Shown: positions 16,840-26,700 of the stretch, piece after piece
Layout: every line of letters begins with the position of its first letter
How positions within the stretch are numbered: the stretch's first letter is position 1
Origin: Candidatus Rokuibacteriota bacterium
Lineage (GTDB): Bacteria; Methylomirabilota; Methylomirabilia; Rokubacteriales; CSP1-6
Direction: 5' to 3'
Length of the DNA stretch: 42,184 nucleotides
Assembly: GCA_005887895.1 (NCBI GenBank)
Contig: VBPC01000264.1
Location: forward strand, 1-42,184
Translations under genes and position numbers: made by a program
Notes under the pieces: generated by a model
What the model saw: only the letters and a program-made list of their open reading frames with translations
Told to the model about the DNA's origin: nothing
Databases searched by the model: none

Positions 16840-17546
16840 GCCTGCTGGAGCTGTCGAACCTCGACGTCGCCTACGGCGACCTGCCGGCGCTGAGCGACGT
16901 GAGCCTCGCCGTCGAGGCCGGCGAGACGCTGTCGGTCGTGGGCGCCAACGGAAGCGGCAAGACCACGATGCTGCGCACGATCTCCGGCCTGCTCCGACCG
17001 CGTCGCGGCGAGGTGCGCTTCGAGGGCGAGCGGATCGATCGGCTGCCGTGCCACCGGGTGGTCGAGCGCGGCGTCGTGCACGTCCCCGAGGGCCGCAAGG
17101 TCTTCCCGAGCCTCGCCGTGCGCGAGAACCTCGAGCTCGGCTCCTACCCGCGCGCCGCCCGGGCGCATCGGGCCGACAGCCTGGAGCGTGTCTTCTCGCT
17201 CTTTCCGCGCCTGCGCGAGCGCGCGGGCCAGGCGGCCGGCACGCTCTCCGGCGGCGAGCAGCAGATGCTCGCCATCGGCCGCGCGCTGATGGCGCGCCCG
17301 ACGCTCCTGATGCTCGACGAGCCCTCGCTGGGCCTGGCCCCGCTGATCGTGACGGAGATCTTCCGCACGATCGACGCGATCCACCGGGCCGGCGTCACCG
17401 TGCTGCTCGTCGAGCAGAACACCCGCCAGGCCCTGGCGCTCTCGCGCCGCGGCTACGTGCTGGAGAACGGGCGCGTCGTGCTGGTCGGCACCGGCGCCGA
17501 GCTGCTCGGCAACGAGCACGTCAAGCGCGCGTACCTGGGCATGTAG
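16836..17546 (+). CDS. livF: ABC transporter ATP-binding protein, LivF type
   Basis: A 236-residue ATPase starting at GTG (SLLELSNLDVAYGDL) that overlaps the livG stop. Walker A is GANGSGKT near residue 35, the signature is LSGGEQQMLAIGRALM, and Walker B is LLMLDEPSLGLAP. VEQNTRQAL is the LivF switch region. It completes the importer. Copy C of the two-hairpin repeat follows the stop. Confidence 0.92.
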   Translation: MSLLELSNLDVAYGDLPALSDVSLAVEAGETLSVVGANGSGKTTMLRTISGLLRPRRGEVRFEGERIDRLPCHRVVERGVVHVPEGRKVFPSLAVRENLELGSYPRAARAHRADSLERVFSLFPRLRERAGQAAGTLSGGEQQMLAIGRALMARPTLLMLDEPSLGLAPLIVTEIFRTIDAIHRAGVTVLLVEQNTRQALALSRRGYVLENGRVVLVGTGAELLGNEHVKRAYLGM

Positions 17547-17558
17547 CGCACGAAAGAC

Positions 17559-17628
17559 GACCGCCACGGCCTCGCCGGGGCGGTCCGAACGATTGGGGGG
17601 TATGGGGGGCCATCTCGGGGCCCCCCAT
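17559..17628 (+). repeat. Two-hairpin intergenic repeat, copy C, between convergent genes
   Basis: Hairpin 1: GACCGCC (17559-17565) with GGCGGTC (17579-17585), inner CGGC-CTC-GCCG. The A-T pair replaces the G-C pair of copy B, a compensatory change. Hairpin 2: ATGGGGGGCC (17602-17611) with GGCCCCCCAT (17619-17628), one G-C pair longer than in the other copies. It lies between the convergent livF and amidase stops and could terminate both. Confidence 0.8.
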
Positions 17629-17630
17629 CT

Positions 17631-19046
17631 CTACAGATCAGGTCTCCGCCGGTGCCACTTGGTCTGTTGCTCGTAGGCGTGGCCCACGCGCAGCACCGTA
17701 GCGTCCTCGAATCGCCGCCCGATGATCTGCAGGCTCAGCGGCAGCCCCGCCGCGCTGAACCCGCAGGGCACGGCCATCGCCGGCGTGCCGGCCAGCGCGG
17801 CCGGTGTCGTGAACGACCGTCGCGTGAAGAAGCGCGAGGCCGCCTCCGCCTTGCTCGTGATCGGCGCCGTGAAGGTGGCGATCGTCGGCGCCGGACGATG
17901 CGAGGTCGGCGCGACGAGGACATCGTGCTCGGCGAGCGCCTCGACGATCTGCCGGCGCACGAGCGCGCGCGCCTGCTGGGCCTTGTGCACGAGCGAGGCC
18001 GGCAGCAGGCCGGCGGCCAGCAGGCGGCGGCGCGTGCCCTGGTCGTAGTCGAGCGGACGGCTGCGCAGCCAGTGCAGGTGGAGCGCGGCCCCCTCGGAGT
18101 CGCAGAGGGCCATGAACGCGGCGCCGGCGCTCGGCACCATCGGCAGCGAGACCTCCTCGACGTCGGCCCCGAGCCGCGCCAGCACGCCGGCCGCCGTGAT
18201 GACGGCCGTGCGCACCTCGGGATCGGTCTCGTCGCCGTGGGTCAGCTCGCGGATCACGCCGACGCGCAGGCCCCGCACCTCGCCGGTGAGCATCGCGCGA
18301 TAGTCGGGCGGCGCCCGGCGCGTGGTGAGGGGGTCCCGGTCGTCGTGGCCGGCGATGATCCCGAGCAGCAGCGCACAGTCCTCCACCGTGCGCCCCAGCG
18401 GCCCCGGCGCGTCGAGCGACCAGGCCAGCGGCAGGCAGCCGTGGCGCGAGACCAGGCCCCAGGTCGGCCGGTGGCCGGCGACGCCGCACCACGAGGCGGG
18501 CGTGCGCACGGAGCCGCCGGTGTCCTCGCCGAGCGAGACGGAGCAGAGCGCGGCGGCCACCGCCGCGCCGGAGCCGGCCGAGGAGCCGCCGGGGTCGTGC
18601 TCGGTGTTCCACGGGTTGCGCGGCTGGCCGTACGGAAACTGGATCGTGCCGCCCAGCGCGAACTCCGTGAGGTTCAGCTTGCCCAGGAGGATGCCGCCGG
18701 CGGCGGTGAGGCGGGCGACGACGGTCGCGTCGTCGTCGGGCACGTTGTCGGCCAGGATGCGCGAGCCCGCCGTGGTGCGCACGCCGCGCGTGTTGAACTG
18801 GTCCTTCACCGCGAACGGGATGCCGTGCAGCGGCCCGAGCGCGACGCGGCGCGCGACGTCGTCCTCCGCGTGTCGCGCGGCCGCCAGCGCCGCCTCGCGG
18901 CAGACCGTGATGTAGGCGCGCAGGCGCCCGTCCAGCCGGTCGATCCGCTCCAGATACGCGCGCGTCAGCTCGACCGGCGAGAGCTGCTTGTCGCGGATCA
19001 GCGCGGCCTGGCCCGCGGCGCTCAGGAACAGGACGTCGTCGCTCAC
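17631..19046 (-). CDS. Amidase signature family enzyme (AtzE/GatA-like)
   Basis: A cytoplasmic amidase of about 471 residues. The Ser-cisSer-Lys triad is visible: K81 in FAVKDQF, the GGSS at 153-156, and S179 in GEDTGGSVRTP. These enzymes hydrolyse amides, biurets or carbamoyl groups, or act as the transamidase GatA. The GTG at 19046 was chosen because SDDVLFLSAAGQAALIRDKQLSP is the normal beginning; an in-frame ATG at 19076 would add ten atypical residues. It is divergent from the hydantoinase-like gene and convergent with the ABC importer. The AtzG-like small subunit at 12729 is its likely partner, which would favour AtzE-like over GatA. No gatB is present here. Confidence 0.88.
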   Translation of the reverse strand: MSDDVLFLSAAGQAALIRDKQLSPVELTRAYLERIDRLDGRLRAYITVCREAALAAARHAEDDVARRVALGPLHGIPFAVKDQFNTRGVRTTAGSRILADNVPDDDATVVARLTAAGGILLGKLNLTEFALGGTIQFPYGQPRNPWNTEHDPGGSSAGSGAAVAAALCSVSLGEDTGGSVRTPASWCGVAGHRPTWGLVSRHGCLPLAWSLDAPGPLGRTVEDCALLLGIIAGHDDRDPLTTRRAPPDYRAMLTGEVRGLRVGVIRELTHGDETDPEVRTAVITAAGVLARLGADVEEVSLPMVPSAGAAFMALCDSEGAALHLHWLRSRPLDYDQGTRRRLLAAGLLPASLVHKAQQARALVRRQIVEALAEHDVLVAPTSHRPAPTIATFTAPITSKAEAASRFFTRRSFTTPAALAGTPAMAVPCGFSAAGLPLSLQIIGRRFEDATVLRVGHAYEQQTKWHRRRPDL

Positions 19047-19067
19047 GCCCCCGGATGCTAGCACTCG

Positions 19068-19096
19068 TTGACCCATCGCGCCCGCTCGGTTAGGCT
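19068..19096 (+). promoter_or_regulatory. Candidate promoter giving a leaderless hydantoinase mRNA
   Basis: TTGACC (19068-19073) and TAGGCT (19091-19096) have the ideal 17-base spacing. The ATG at 19104 begins 8 bases after the -10 box, so transcription would start at or next to the start codon. No Shine-Dalgarno sequence is seen, which fits a leaderless transcript. Confidence 0.45.
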
Positions 19097-19103
19097 CCGG
19101 CCC

Positions 19104-20537
19104 ATGCTAGACCTCGTGATCACCAACGGACGGGTCGTGACGCCCCAGGGCGCCGGGGCGTGGGAGATCGGGATCAAGGGCGAGCAGATCGCGGCGGTCG
19201 GCCTGCCGGGCTCGCTGCCGCGCGACGGCGCGCGCGTGCTCGACGCCGCCGGGAAGATCGTCGTGCCGGGCGGCATCGATCCGCACACGCACCTGGCCCA
19301 CGCGATCATGAGCCATCCCGACCAGCCCTCGGCCACGCTGGGACCGGAAGACGACACCCGCGGCATGGCCCACGGCGGCACCACCACGCACCTGGACTTC
19401 GTCTACGTGCGGCCCGGCGTCGACAGCATCCAGAGCGCCATCGAGCAGCGCGCCGCGCGCTGGAAGGGCAACTCGCACGTCGACTACGCGTTCCACATCA
19501 CGCTGTGCGGTAGCCTCGACCTCAAGGTCTTCGAGCAGATTCCGGAGGCGGTGCGCGCCGGCTACCCGAGCTTCAAGGTGTTCACGACCAACGTGCTGCC
19601 GCCCCATCCCAAGCGCCAGGGCAATCGCCTCGACTTCGGCCGCATCGGCTTCGCCATGGAGAAGGTCGCGCCGGCCGGCGGCCTCATGGTGGTGCACGGC
19701 GAGGACGAGGACCTCGTGCAGTTCAACTACGAGCGGTTCCGCCACGAGGGCCGGATGGACGGGAGCAACCTGCACCTCGTCCACACGAAGCTGTCCGAGC
19801 TGCTGGCCTTCCGCCGCACGGTCGCCCTCGCGCGCGCGATGAGCGCGGCCGTGTACTTCGTGCACACCTCCGCCCGGGAGGGCGTGGACACGATCGGCGA
19901 GGCCCGCGCCGACGGCCTGCCGGTCTACGGCGAGACGCTCCACCAGTACGCCTGCTTCAACGCCGAGTACTACAAGACGCCGCGCGGCTTCTGCTCGCAC
20001 ACCTATCCGTCGCTGAAGTTTCCCGAGGACCAGGAGGCGCTCTGGCGCGGCCTCGTCCACGACGGCCTTGCCACGCTGGCCACCGACGAGTACCCGACCT
20101 CGCTGGAGCTGAAGCTGCGCGGCCGCACGATCGAGGACGTCACCGGCGGCAACGTCGGCGCCGAGGCCCGCCTGGGCATCGGCTACAGCGAGGGCGTGGT
20201 CAAGCGCGGCATGACGCTCGAGCGCTTCGCCGCCGTCACGTCCACCAATGCCGCCAGGATCTTCGGCCTCTATCCGAAGAAGGGCGCCATCGCCGCCGGC
20301 AGCGACGCCGACCTCGCCCTGATCGACCCGGCCGTGCGCAAGACGCTGACGCGCGACGACTTTCACGTGACCGACTACAGCCCGTGGGAGGGCTGGACCG
20401 TCGCCGGCTGGCCGGTGACCACCGTGCTGCGCGGCAAGGTCATCGTCGAGGGCGGCAAGCTGGTCGGCACGACCAGCGATGGGCGCCAGCTCACCCGGGC
20501 GATCGACCCGGTGATGCTGCGCCGCCCGGGCTGTTGA
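19104..20537 (+). CDS. Dihydropyrimidinase/hydantoinase-like amidohydrolase
   Basis: A 477-residue cyclic amidohydrolase. Metal-site residues are visible: H61 and H63 in GGIDPHTHLAH, the carbamylated Lys K158 in SFKVFTTN, a His in MVVHGEDE, another in YFVHTSA, and Asp in TLATDEYPTS. The family opens cyclic imides such as dihydropyrimidines and hydantoins; the Lys region differs from the FKMF of classical dihydropyrimidinases, so the substrate may differ. The proline-racemase-like gene starts 15 bases after the stop, and the broken dadA-like gene comes next, so the three were one operon. Confidence 0.88.
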   Translation: MLDLVITNGRVVTPQGAGAWEIGIKGEQIAAVGLPGSLPRDGARVLDAAGKIVVPGGIDPHTHLAHAIMSHPDQPSATLGPEDDTRGMAHGGTTTHLDFVYVRPGVDSIQSAIEQRAARWKGNSHVDYAFHITLCGSLDLKVFEQIPEAVRAGYPSFKVFTTNVLPPHPKRQGNRLDFGRIGFAMEKVAPAGGLMVVHGEDEDLVQFNYERFRHEGRMDGSNLHLVHTKLSELLAFRRTVALARAMSAAVYFVHTSAREGVDTIGEARADGLPVYGETLHQYACFNAEYYKTPRGFCSHTYPSLKFPEDQEALWRGLVHDGLATLATDEYPTSLELKLRGRTIEDVTGGNVGAEARLGIGYSEGVVKRGMTLERFAAVTSTNAARIFGLYPKKGAIAAGSDADLALIDPAVRKTLTRDDFHVTDYSPWEGWTVAGWPVTTVLRGKVIVEGGKLVGTTSDGRQLTRAIDPVMLRRPGC

Positions 20538-20552
20538 GACAGGAGGCTGCCG

Positions 20553-21560
20553 ATGCGCTCCGATCGCGTGCTCGCGACGACCGACTTCCACACGGCCGGG
20601 ATCGGCATGCGGCTGCTGACGAGCGGGCTCGGGCGCCTGCCGGGCGCCACGATCGCCGAGAAGCGCCGCTGGTTCCAGGAGCACCTGGATCATCTCCGCA
20701 CGGGCCTCTGCCTCGAGCCGCGCGGCCATCGAAGCCTGTTGATCGCCGTGATGACCGAGCCGGTCACGCCCGGGGCCCACTTCGGGCTCTTCTTCATCTA
20801 CCCCGGTGGCTACTACGTCTCGTGCGGCGAGGGCACCATCGGGGCGACGACCGTCGCGCTCGAGACGGGCATGGTGCCGCGCGAGGGCGCACAGACGACG
20901 GTCGTCATCGACACCGAGGCCGGCGCGGTGGAGACGATCGCGCGCTCGGAGGGCGATCGCGTCCGCGACGTCACGCTCCGGTGGACGCCCTCGTTCGTGG
21001 CGCTGCCCGAGCAGGTCGTCGAGGTGGAGGGCGTCGGCGAAGTGGCGCTCGACATCGCGGTCGGCGTCGGCAACGTCTTCGCCATCGTGGAGGCGCCGCG
21101 GCTGGGCGTCGCGGTCCGGCGCGAGCAGGTCAAGCGGATCGCGCAGCGGGGGATGGCCGTCCGCGAGGCGGTCAACGCGCAGCTGCGCGTGGAGGTCCCC
21201 GGGCTGGGCAAGACGAGCGTGGACAGCGTGCTCGTCCACGAGCTGCCGGACGCGCAGCGCGTGTCGCCCAACGCCCTCGTGTGGGGACCGGGCCAGGTCG
21301 ACGCCGCCCCCTGCGGCTCGGGCACGTGCGCGCGCATGGCGCTCTTCCACCACCGGGGGACGATGGCGGTCGGCGCGACGTTCGTCAGCCGCGGACTGCT
21401 CGGCCTCGATTTCACCGGGCGGATCGCGGGCGAGACGACGCTCCACGAGCGCCCGGCGATCCTTCCCGAGGTCACCGGCACCGCGTATCTCACGGGCTTC
21501 AGCCAGTTCCTCTTCGATCCGGACGACCCGCTGCGGGCCGGATTCCTCCTCGACGCGTGA
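20553..21560 (+). CDS. Proline racemase/hydroxyproline epimerase family enzyme
   Basis: A 335-residue PLP-independent racemase-family protein. Both catalytic Cys are present: C91 in SCGEGTIG and C254 in APCGSGT. That favours racemase or 4-hydroxyproline 2-epimerase chemistry over the trans-3-hydroxyproline dehydratase branch, which replaces the second Cys with Thr. The first motif reads CGE where known members usually read CGH, so substrate binding may be altered. GGAGG lies before the ATG. A D-amino-acid dehydrogenase next door fits the bacterial hydroxyproline route (epimerase, then D-hydroxyproline oxidation), although that second gene is broken here. Confidence 0.88.
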   Translation: MRSDRVLATTDFHTAGIGMRLLTSGLGRLPGATIAEKRRWFQEHLDHLRTGLCLEPRGHRSLLIAVMTEPVTPGAHFGLFFIYPGGYYVSCGEGTIGATTVALETGMVPREGAQTTVVIDTEAGAVETIARSEGDRVRDVTLRWTPSFVALPEQVVEVEGVGEVALDIAVGVGNVFAIVEAPRLGVAVRREQVKRIAQRGMAVREAVNAQLRVEVPGLGKTSVDSVLVHELPDAQRVSPNALVWGPGQVDAAPCGSGTCARMALFHHRGTMAVGATFVSRGLLGLDFTGRIAGETTLHERPAILPEVTGTAYLTGFSQFLFDPDDPLRAGFLLDA

Positions 21561-21570
21561 GGCGCCGGCG

Positions 21571-22708
21571 ATGAAGGCGCTCGTCCTCGGCGGTGGCGTC
21601 GTCGGCGTCACGACCGCGTACTTCCTGGCCACGGCCGGTCACGAGGTGACGCTGGTGGAGGAGAAGGACGCGCTCGGACTCGAGGCCACCGGCGGCAATG
21701 CCGGGATCATCGCGCCCGGGCACTCCTTCGCGTGGGCCTCGCCGCACGTCCGCGCGCGCGCGGCGCAACACGCTGATCAAGCTCCGGCTCTGCCAGTACA
21801 GCCAGGCCGTGATGACCGAGCTCGTGCGGGCCGAGGGCATCGAGTACCAGGCCATCACCCGGGGCGCGCTCTACCTGCATCGCGACCCCGCCGAGCTCGA
21901 GGCGGGGATCAAGAAGATGGCGCTGCTCGCCGAGCACGGCCAGAAGCAGGAGATCCTGGACGGCAACGGTGTGGCCAGGCTCGAGCCCGCTTTCGAGCCG
22001 GTCAAGGGCAAGATCGCCGGCGCCATCCGCGACGTCGGCGACTCGAGCGGCGACTCGCGCCTGTTCTCGGAGGAGCTGGCGCGCGTCTGTCGCGACAAGC
22101 ACGGCGTGACGGTGCGGCTCGGCACGCGCGTCACCGCCCTGCGGGCCGACGGCGACCGGATCGACGGCGTGGTGACCAGCGCCGGCGTGCTGACCGCCGA
22201 CGCCTATGTGCTGGCGCTCGGCGTCGGCGCGCCCATCGTCGCGCGCACCGCCGGGGTGCGCCTGCCGATCTACCCGGCCAAGGGCTACTCGTCCACGTTT
22301 CCGCTCAAGCCTGGCGGGCTGGCCCCGATGATCTCCGGCGTCGACGAGCAGTGGCTGGTCGGCTGGTCGCGCCTCGGCGACCGCCTGCGGCTGACGTCGA
22401 CCGCGGAGTTCGCCGGCTACGACTGGGGCTGGACGCCGCGGGACTTCAACAACATCCTCCGCCTGGCGCGCGATCTCTTTCCCGACGCCGCCGATTACAC
22501 GCGCGGCGAGTATCGCGCCTGCCTGCGCCCGATGACGCCCGACGGCCCGCCGATCCTCGGCCTCGGCCGCCATCGCAACCTGTTCCTCAACTGCGGCCAC
22601 GGCCACATGGGCTGGACGATGGCCTGCGGCACCGCCCGCATCGTCACCGATCTGATGATCGGGCGCATGCCCGACCTCGACCTGGACGGGCTGACCGTCC
22701 GGCGCTGA
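21571..22708 (+). pseudogene. D-amino-acid dehydrogenase (DadA-like), broken by an internal out-of-frame deletion
   Basis: An FAD-dependent oxidoreductase in two frames. Frame 1 (ATG at 21571) gives the dinucleotide-binding N-terminus (GGGVVGVTTAYFL) and GNAGIIAPGHSFAWASP up to about 21744. The homologous continuation, from ARRNTLIKLRLCQYSQ to the end (TGLRPMTPDG-like RPMTPDGPPILG and GHGHMGWTMACG), runs in another frame to 22708. By comparison with the remembered E. coli DadA, about 40 residues between these parts are missing. The total of 1138 bases is about 120 short of a normal gene. Translation from the first start would run into unrelated sequence. Either a true pseudogene or an assembly fault; the rest is well conserved, which hints at a recent or artificial lesion. 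Confidence 0.8.
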
Positions 22709-22719
22709 TCGCTCGACCG

Positions 22720-23757
22720 TCACCGGATCGGCGCCTGGTGCGCCACGCCGAACGGGACATCGTTCGTATAGATGCCGTCGAGACCGAGTGACTGCAGGCA
22801 GGTCCAGCCCGCCGGCGTCGTCACGGTGAAGCCCAGCGCCTTGAAGCGGCTGGCGTGCAGCGCCTCCACGAAGGGCGCGCCGGCCGGGCACGCGTCGTCC
22901 TCGTGGGCGATGCCGAGCATGAGCAAATCGGCCTCGACGAGCCGCACGCCGGTGACGCCGGCCGTCCTGAGCGCCTCGGCCACCGATCGGTAGCCGGGGA
23001 GCCGAAAGGCCGGCCCCACCTCCGCCCACTGCAGACCGAGGCTGAGCGGCTTGTCGATCAGCCTCACCGGGAGCCCGAGCGCCGCCCCGATCTCGGCGGC
23101 GGAGAGGAACTGCAGTCCGCTGACCGAGAGGATACGGGCGATCTCCGGAGCGTGCGCCTGCGCGAGGTACAGGAGCGCCGGCGAGAAGGACGCGAGCATC
23201 ACCTGGTCGCTCATCCGCATCTGCCGGATGACCCTGACGACCGCGGCCACGATGGCCTGGTCCTGGGTATCGGCGGGGTCGCACATCGGCGCGGCGGCTT
23301 TCAGCTCGACGATGACGAGACCGCGCAGCGGCGCGGCGTCGTTGAACCGGCGGGCCTGGTTGAGCGCGGCCTGGAGGGCCGGCACGAAGGGCAGCCGCGC
23401 CTGCAGACCCGCGAGCGTCAGCGTGTTGAGGCAGGTGAGGTCGGGGAGGAAATCGTCGTGGAAGACCGCGACCTCGCCGTCACGGGTCAGCTGCACGTCG
23501 ACCTCCACCACGCTGGCGCCCGCCTTGAAGCCCCGCTGCACCGCCGGCACCGTGTTCTCGATCGGTCGCGACGGGTCCTCGCCCAGATTGTCGCCGAAGC
23601 CCCGGTGGGCGATGGCGAACGGCCGCGCGTCGAGCGCGAGCAGCTCCTCGACGGTGCCATCCGGGCTCCGGCGGACCGATTCGGCGTGGCGCGCGGGCAG
23701 CGCGAGCAGAGCCAGGACCGCCAGGACCAGGAGCCCGGAGTGATGTCGCGCACGCAT
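22720..23757 (-). CDS. Exported glycerophosphodiester phosphodiesterase family protein
   Basis: A 345-residue extracytoplasmic GDPD-type TIM-barrel protein. The first 27 residues form a signal peptide (SGLLVLAVLALLALPA). Family motifs: AIAHRGFGDN near residue 50, ENTVPA, the metal site VEVDVQLTRDGEVAVFHD, VIVELK, and the C-terminal GLDGIYTNDV. It would hydrolyse glycerophosphodiesters from phospholipids. GGAGG lies 8 bases before the ATG. It starts 17 bases after the stop of the sigma54-activator fusion and is probably the last gene of its operon; it converges on the dadA-like gene with only 11 bases between. Confidence 0.88.
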   Translation of the reverse strand: MRARHHSGLLVLAVLALLALPARHAESVRRSPDGTVEELLALDARPFAIAHRGFGDNLGEDPSRPIENTVPAVQRGFKAGASVVEVDVQLTRDGEVAVFHDDFLPDLTCLNTLTLAGLQARLPFVPALQAALNQARRFNDAAPLRGLVIVELKAAAPMCDPADTQDQAIVAAVVRVIRQMRMSDQVMLASFSPALLYLAQAHAPEIARILSVSGLQFLSAAEIGAALGLPVRLIDKPLSLGLQWAEVGPAFRLPGYRSVAEALRTAGVTGVRLVEADLLMLGIAHEDDACPAGAPFVEALHASRFKALGFTVTTPAGWTCLQSLGLDGIYTNDVPFGVAHQAPIR

Positions 23758-23774
23758 GGGTCGTTCCTCCGTCC

Positions 23775-26700
23775 TCAGCGGTTCTCGGTCGGCCCGACGC
23801 CCCACTCGGCGGCCAGCGCCGCCACGCGCGCGCGATACCGCGGAACATCCAGCTCCTCGAACACGGCGTCGGCGGCTCCGAGGTGCCGGCAGGCCGCCTC
23901 TCGCTCGCCGCACCGCATCGACATGACGGCCAGGTCGAGGTACGTTCGCGCGGTCTCGTAGCGCGACTGCGTGGCGGAGAAGCTCGCGAGGGCCTCGGCG
24001 AACCGCGCCCTCGCGGTCGCGACGTCGCCGCGCGCGGCCGCCGTCCGCCCCAGCGACTGCTGCGACCAGCCGACCGCCACGTCGAATCGCGTCTCCGTCG
24101 CCACCCGCCGGGCGTCCTCGGCCAGGATCTCGGCGCGCTCGAGACGGCCGTCGAGCCGGTACGCCTCGGCGAGAAACGACGTGAACCACGCCGCATGCGC
24201 GTTCAGGCCGAACTGGCGGAGCGGGGGAATCACCTCCTCGAGCACGGCGATGGCGGCCGCGCTGTCCCCCGCTTCCACGTAGGCGAAGCCGAGGAAGCCG
24301 CTGTTGATGGCGCGGTACAGGACGTCTCCCGACTTGGCGACGGCCTCGCGGCACTCGGCGATTCCGAGGTCCCACTCGCCCATCACCGAATGAATGATGC
24401 CGATGACCCACAGCGCGGAGCTCTCGAGGGGCAGCGAGCCGATCTCCCGGCCGATCTCCAGCGCCCGGCGCTCGGCGCCCAGCGCCTCCTGAAAGGCGCC
24501 GATCTCGCTGCAGCAGAGGCCGAGCGCCCAGTACGAGTACGACAGGTACCACAGGTCCTTCGTCTTCTCGAGCAGCGCGACGGCGCGCCGCCCGCACTCG
24601 ATACCGCGTTGCGCGGCGCCGGACAGCGCGCAGGCGATCGCCAGCACGCCGTAGGCGGCGCCGCTCGTCGCATCGTCGCCGCAGCGCTCGGCCTCGGCGA
24701 TCGAGCGCCCGGCGTTCTCCATCACGAGGGCATGGTTGCGGAGCATGAAGGCCCGGGCCAGCAGGAAATAGTAGCGGGCGGCCAGGGAGGAATCGTGCAG
24801 CTGTTCGAGACACTCACGCTCCTGCAGCAGCAGCGCGGAGGCTTCGCCCACGCGGCCGAGGGGCAGGAGTGAGTCGGGCAGCGCCAGCAGGAGCTCCATC
24901 CGGCGCCGACTGCGCGTATCGGGCGGCAGCCGCTCGACGTGTTGCAGGGCCTCCCGCCAGGCCTGCACCGCCGTCTCGTGGGCGTCGGCTCGTGCCGCTC
25001 TCCGCGCGAGCCGGCTGAGGTAGCTGACCGCCTTCGCCGCCTCCTCGGTTCTCGCGTAGTGGTAGGCGAGACGGTCGTAGACCTCCTCGAGACGCTCGGC
25101 GAAGAGCTGCTCGATGGCGTGCCCCGCCGCGGAGTGCAGCGCGCGCCGGCGCTCCGGCGCCAGGCTGCCGTAGGCGACCTCCTGGGTCAGCGCGTGCTTG
25201 AACACGTAGATTGTCTCGAGGCCCTCGCGCGTTCGATACAGGAATTCGAGCGCCGTCAACGCCGCCAGCTGGCCGTCCAGCGCGTCGGTCTCGGGAACGA
25301 TCGCGCGCAGCAGACGCGGGGCGAACTCCCGCCCCAGCACGGCGGCGCTCTGCAGAATTTCGCGGAGCGCGCTCGGAAGGCCTTCGATCCGGGCGACGAG
25401 CACCTCCTCGATCGTGTCCGGCACTGTCGACACCGTCCCCGGACTGCCGTGGCCCTGGAACGCGCGGCAGATCTCCTCGAGGAAGAACGGGTTGCCTTCG
25501 GCCTTGCTCAGGATCAGGCGCGTGACGGCGTCCGGGACGTCGGTCGCCAGGACCGAGCGAACGACCGCCAGGCTCTCCTCGGACGAGAGCGGGGAGAGCG
25601 CGATCTGGGTCGCGAGCGGGCGGTCGATCCACGGCGGCCGGAAGCCCGGACGATAGGTGCCGAGCACCATCATCGCGACACCGGGGAGGTCGTCGACCAG
25701 CGCCGTGACGACGTCCTGCGACGGCTTGTCCGCCCAGTGCAGGTCCTCGACGATCAGCACGACCGGCTGCCGGCGGCTCACACCGACGATCACCTGCCGC
25801 AACGTCTGCAGCGTGCGCAGCCTGATCGCGTCGGGCGTCAGGTCGGCGAGCCGCTGGGCGCCTTCGCGAAGCCCGAAGAGCTGATCGAGGTAGGGCGCCG
25901 ACTCGGCCACGTCGAGGCCGAGCGTTTCCAGCCGTCGGCGCAGGCTCGCGCCGATCGTCTCGGCGGTGTCCGCTTCGGTGATGCCACAGATCTGGCGCAT
26001 GATGCCGAGAACCGGCACGTAGGGGATCGCGCTCGCATACGAGAAGCAGGCGCCCTCCAGGCGCAGCACCTGGCGGGGCAGGTCGCGGCAGAACTCGACG
26101 AGGAGGCGCGACTTGCCGATGCCGGCATCGCCCACGATCCCGATCAGCTTGCCCTGGCCGCCCAGCGCCGCCGCCAGTCGGTGCTGCAGCACCTCCATGT
26201 CAGGCCGGCGACCCACGAAGGCGGTCATCGGCCGCCGCGGCGCGACGCCGGCGGAGGCGTGTCCGACCAGGCGCCGGGCGCGCGGCTTACCAATCTCGGC
26301 CGCGTCGAGCGGCGCCAGCTCGAAGCGGCGCTCGAGGAAGGGCGCCGCGGCGTCGCTCACGACGGCGGCGCCCGGCTCGGCCCTGGCCAGCAGCGTGTCG
26401 AGGTGCGCCCACGCCTCGCGCCTGGCGTCCGCGTCGATCGTGGCGGTCCCGGCGCCGACGCCCACGGGGAGCCGGCGAACCTCGATGGCCAGCCTGACGG
26501 CGACGCCGCCGCCCTCGGCGCGCGCGCGCTCGACAGCTTTCTGCACGGCCATCGCGGTGTGGGCGGCACGGCGCGGCGCGTCCTCGACGATCTCGAGGCC
26601 GAAGGCGGCGACGAGGCCGGTGGGACCGCGCTCCTCGACACGACCGCCGAAGATCCCCACTTTCTCGACGGCGGCGTCGACGACGCGGGCGAGCGGCAGG

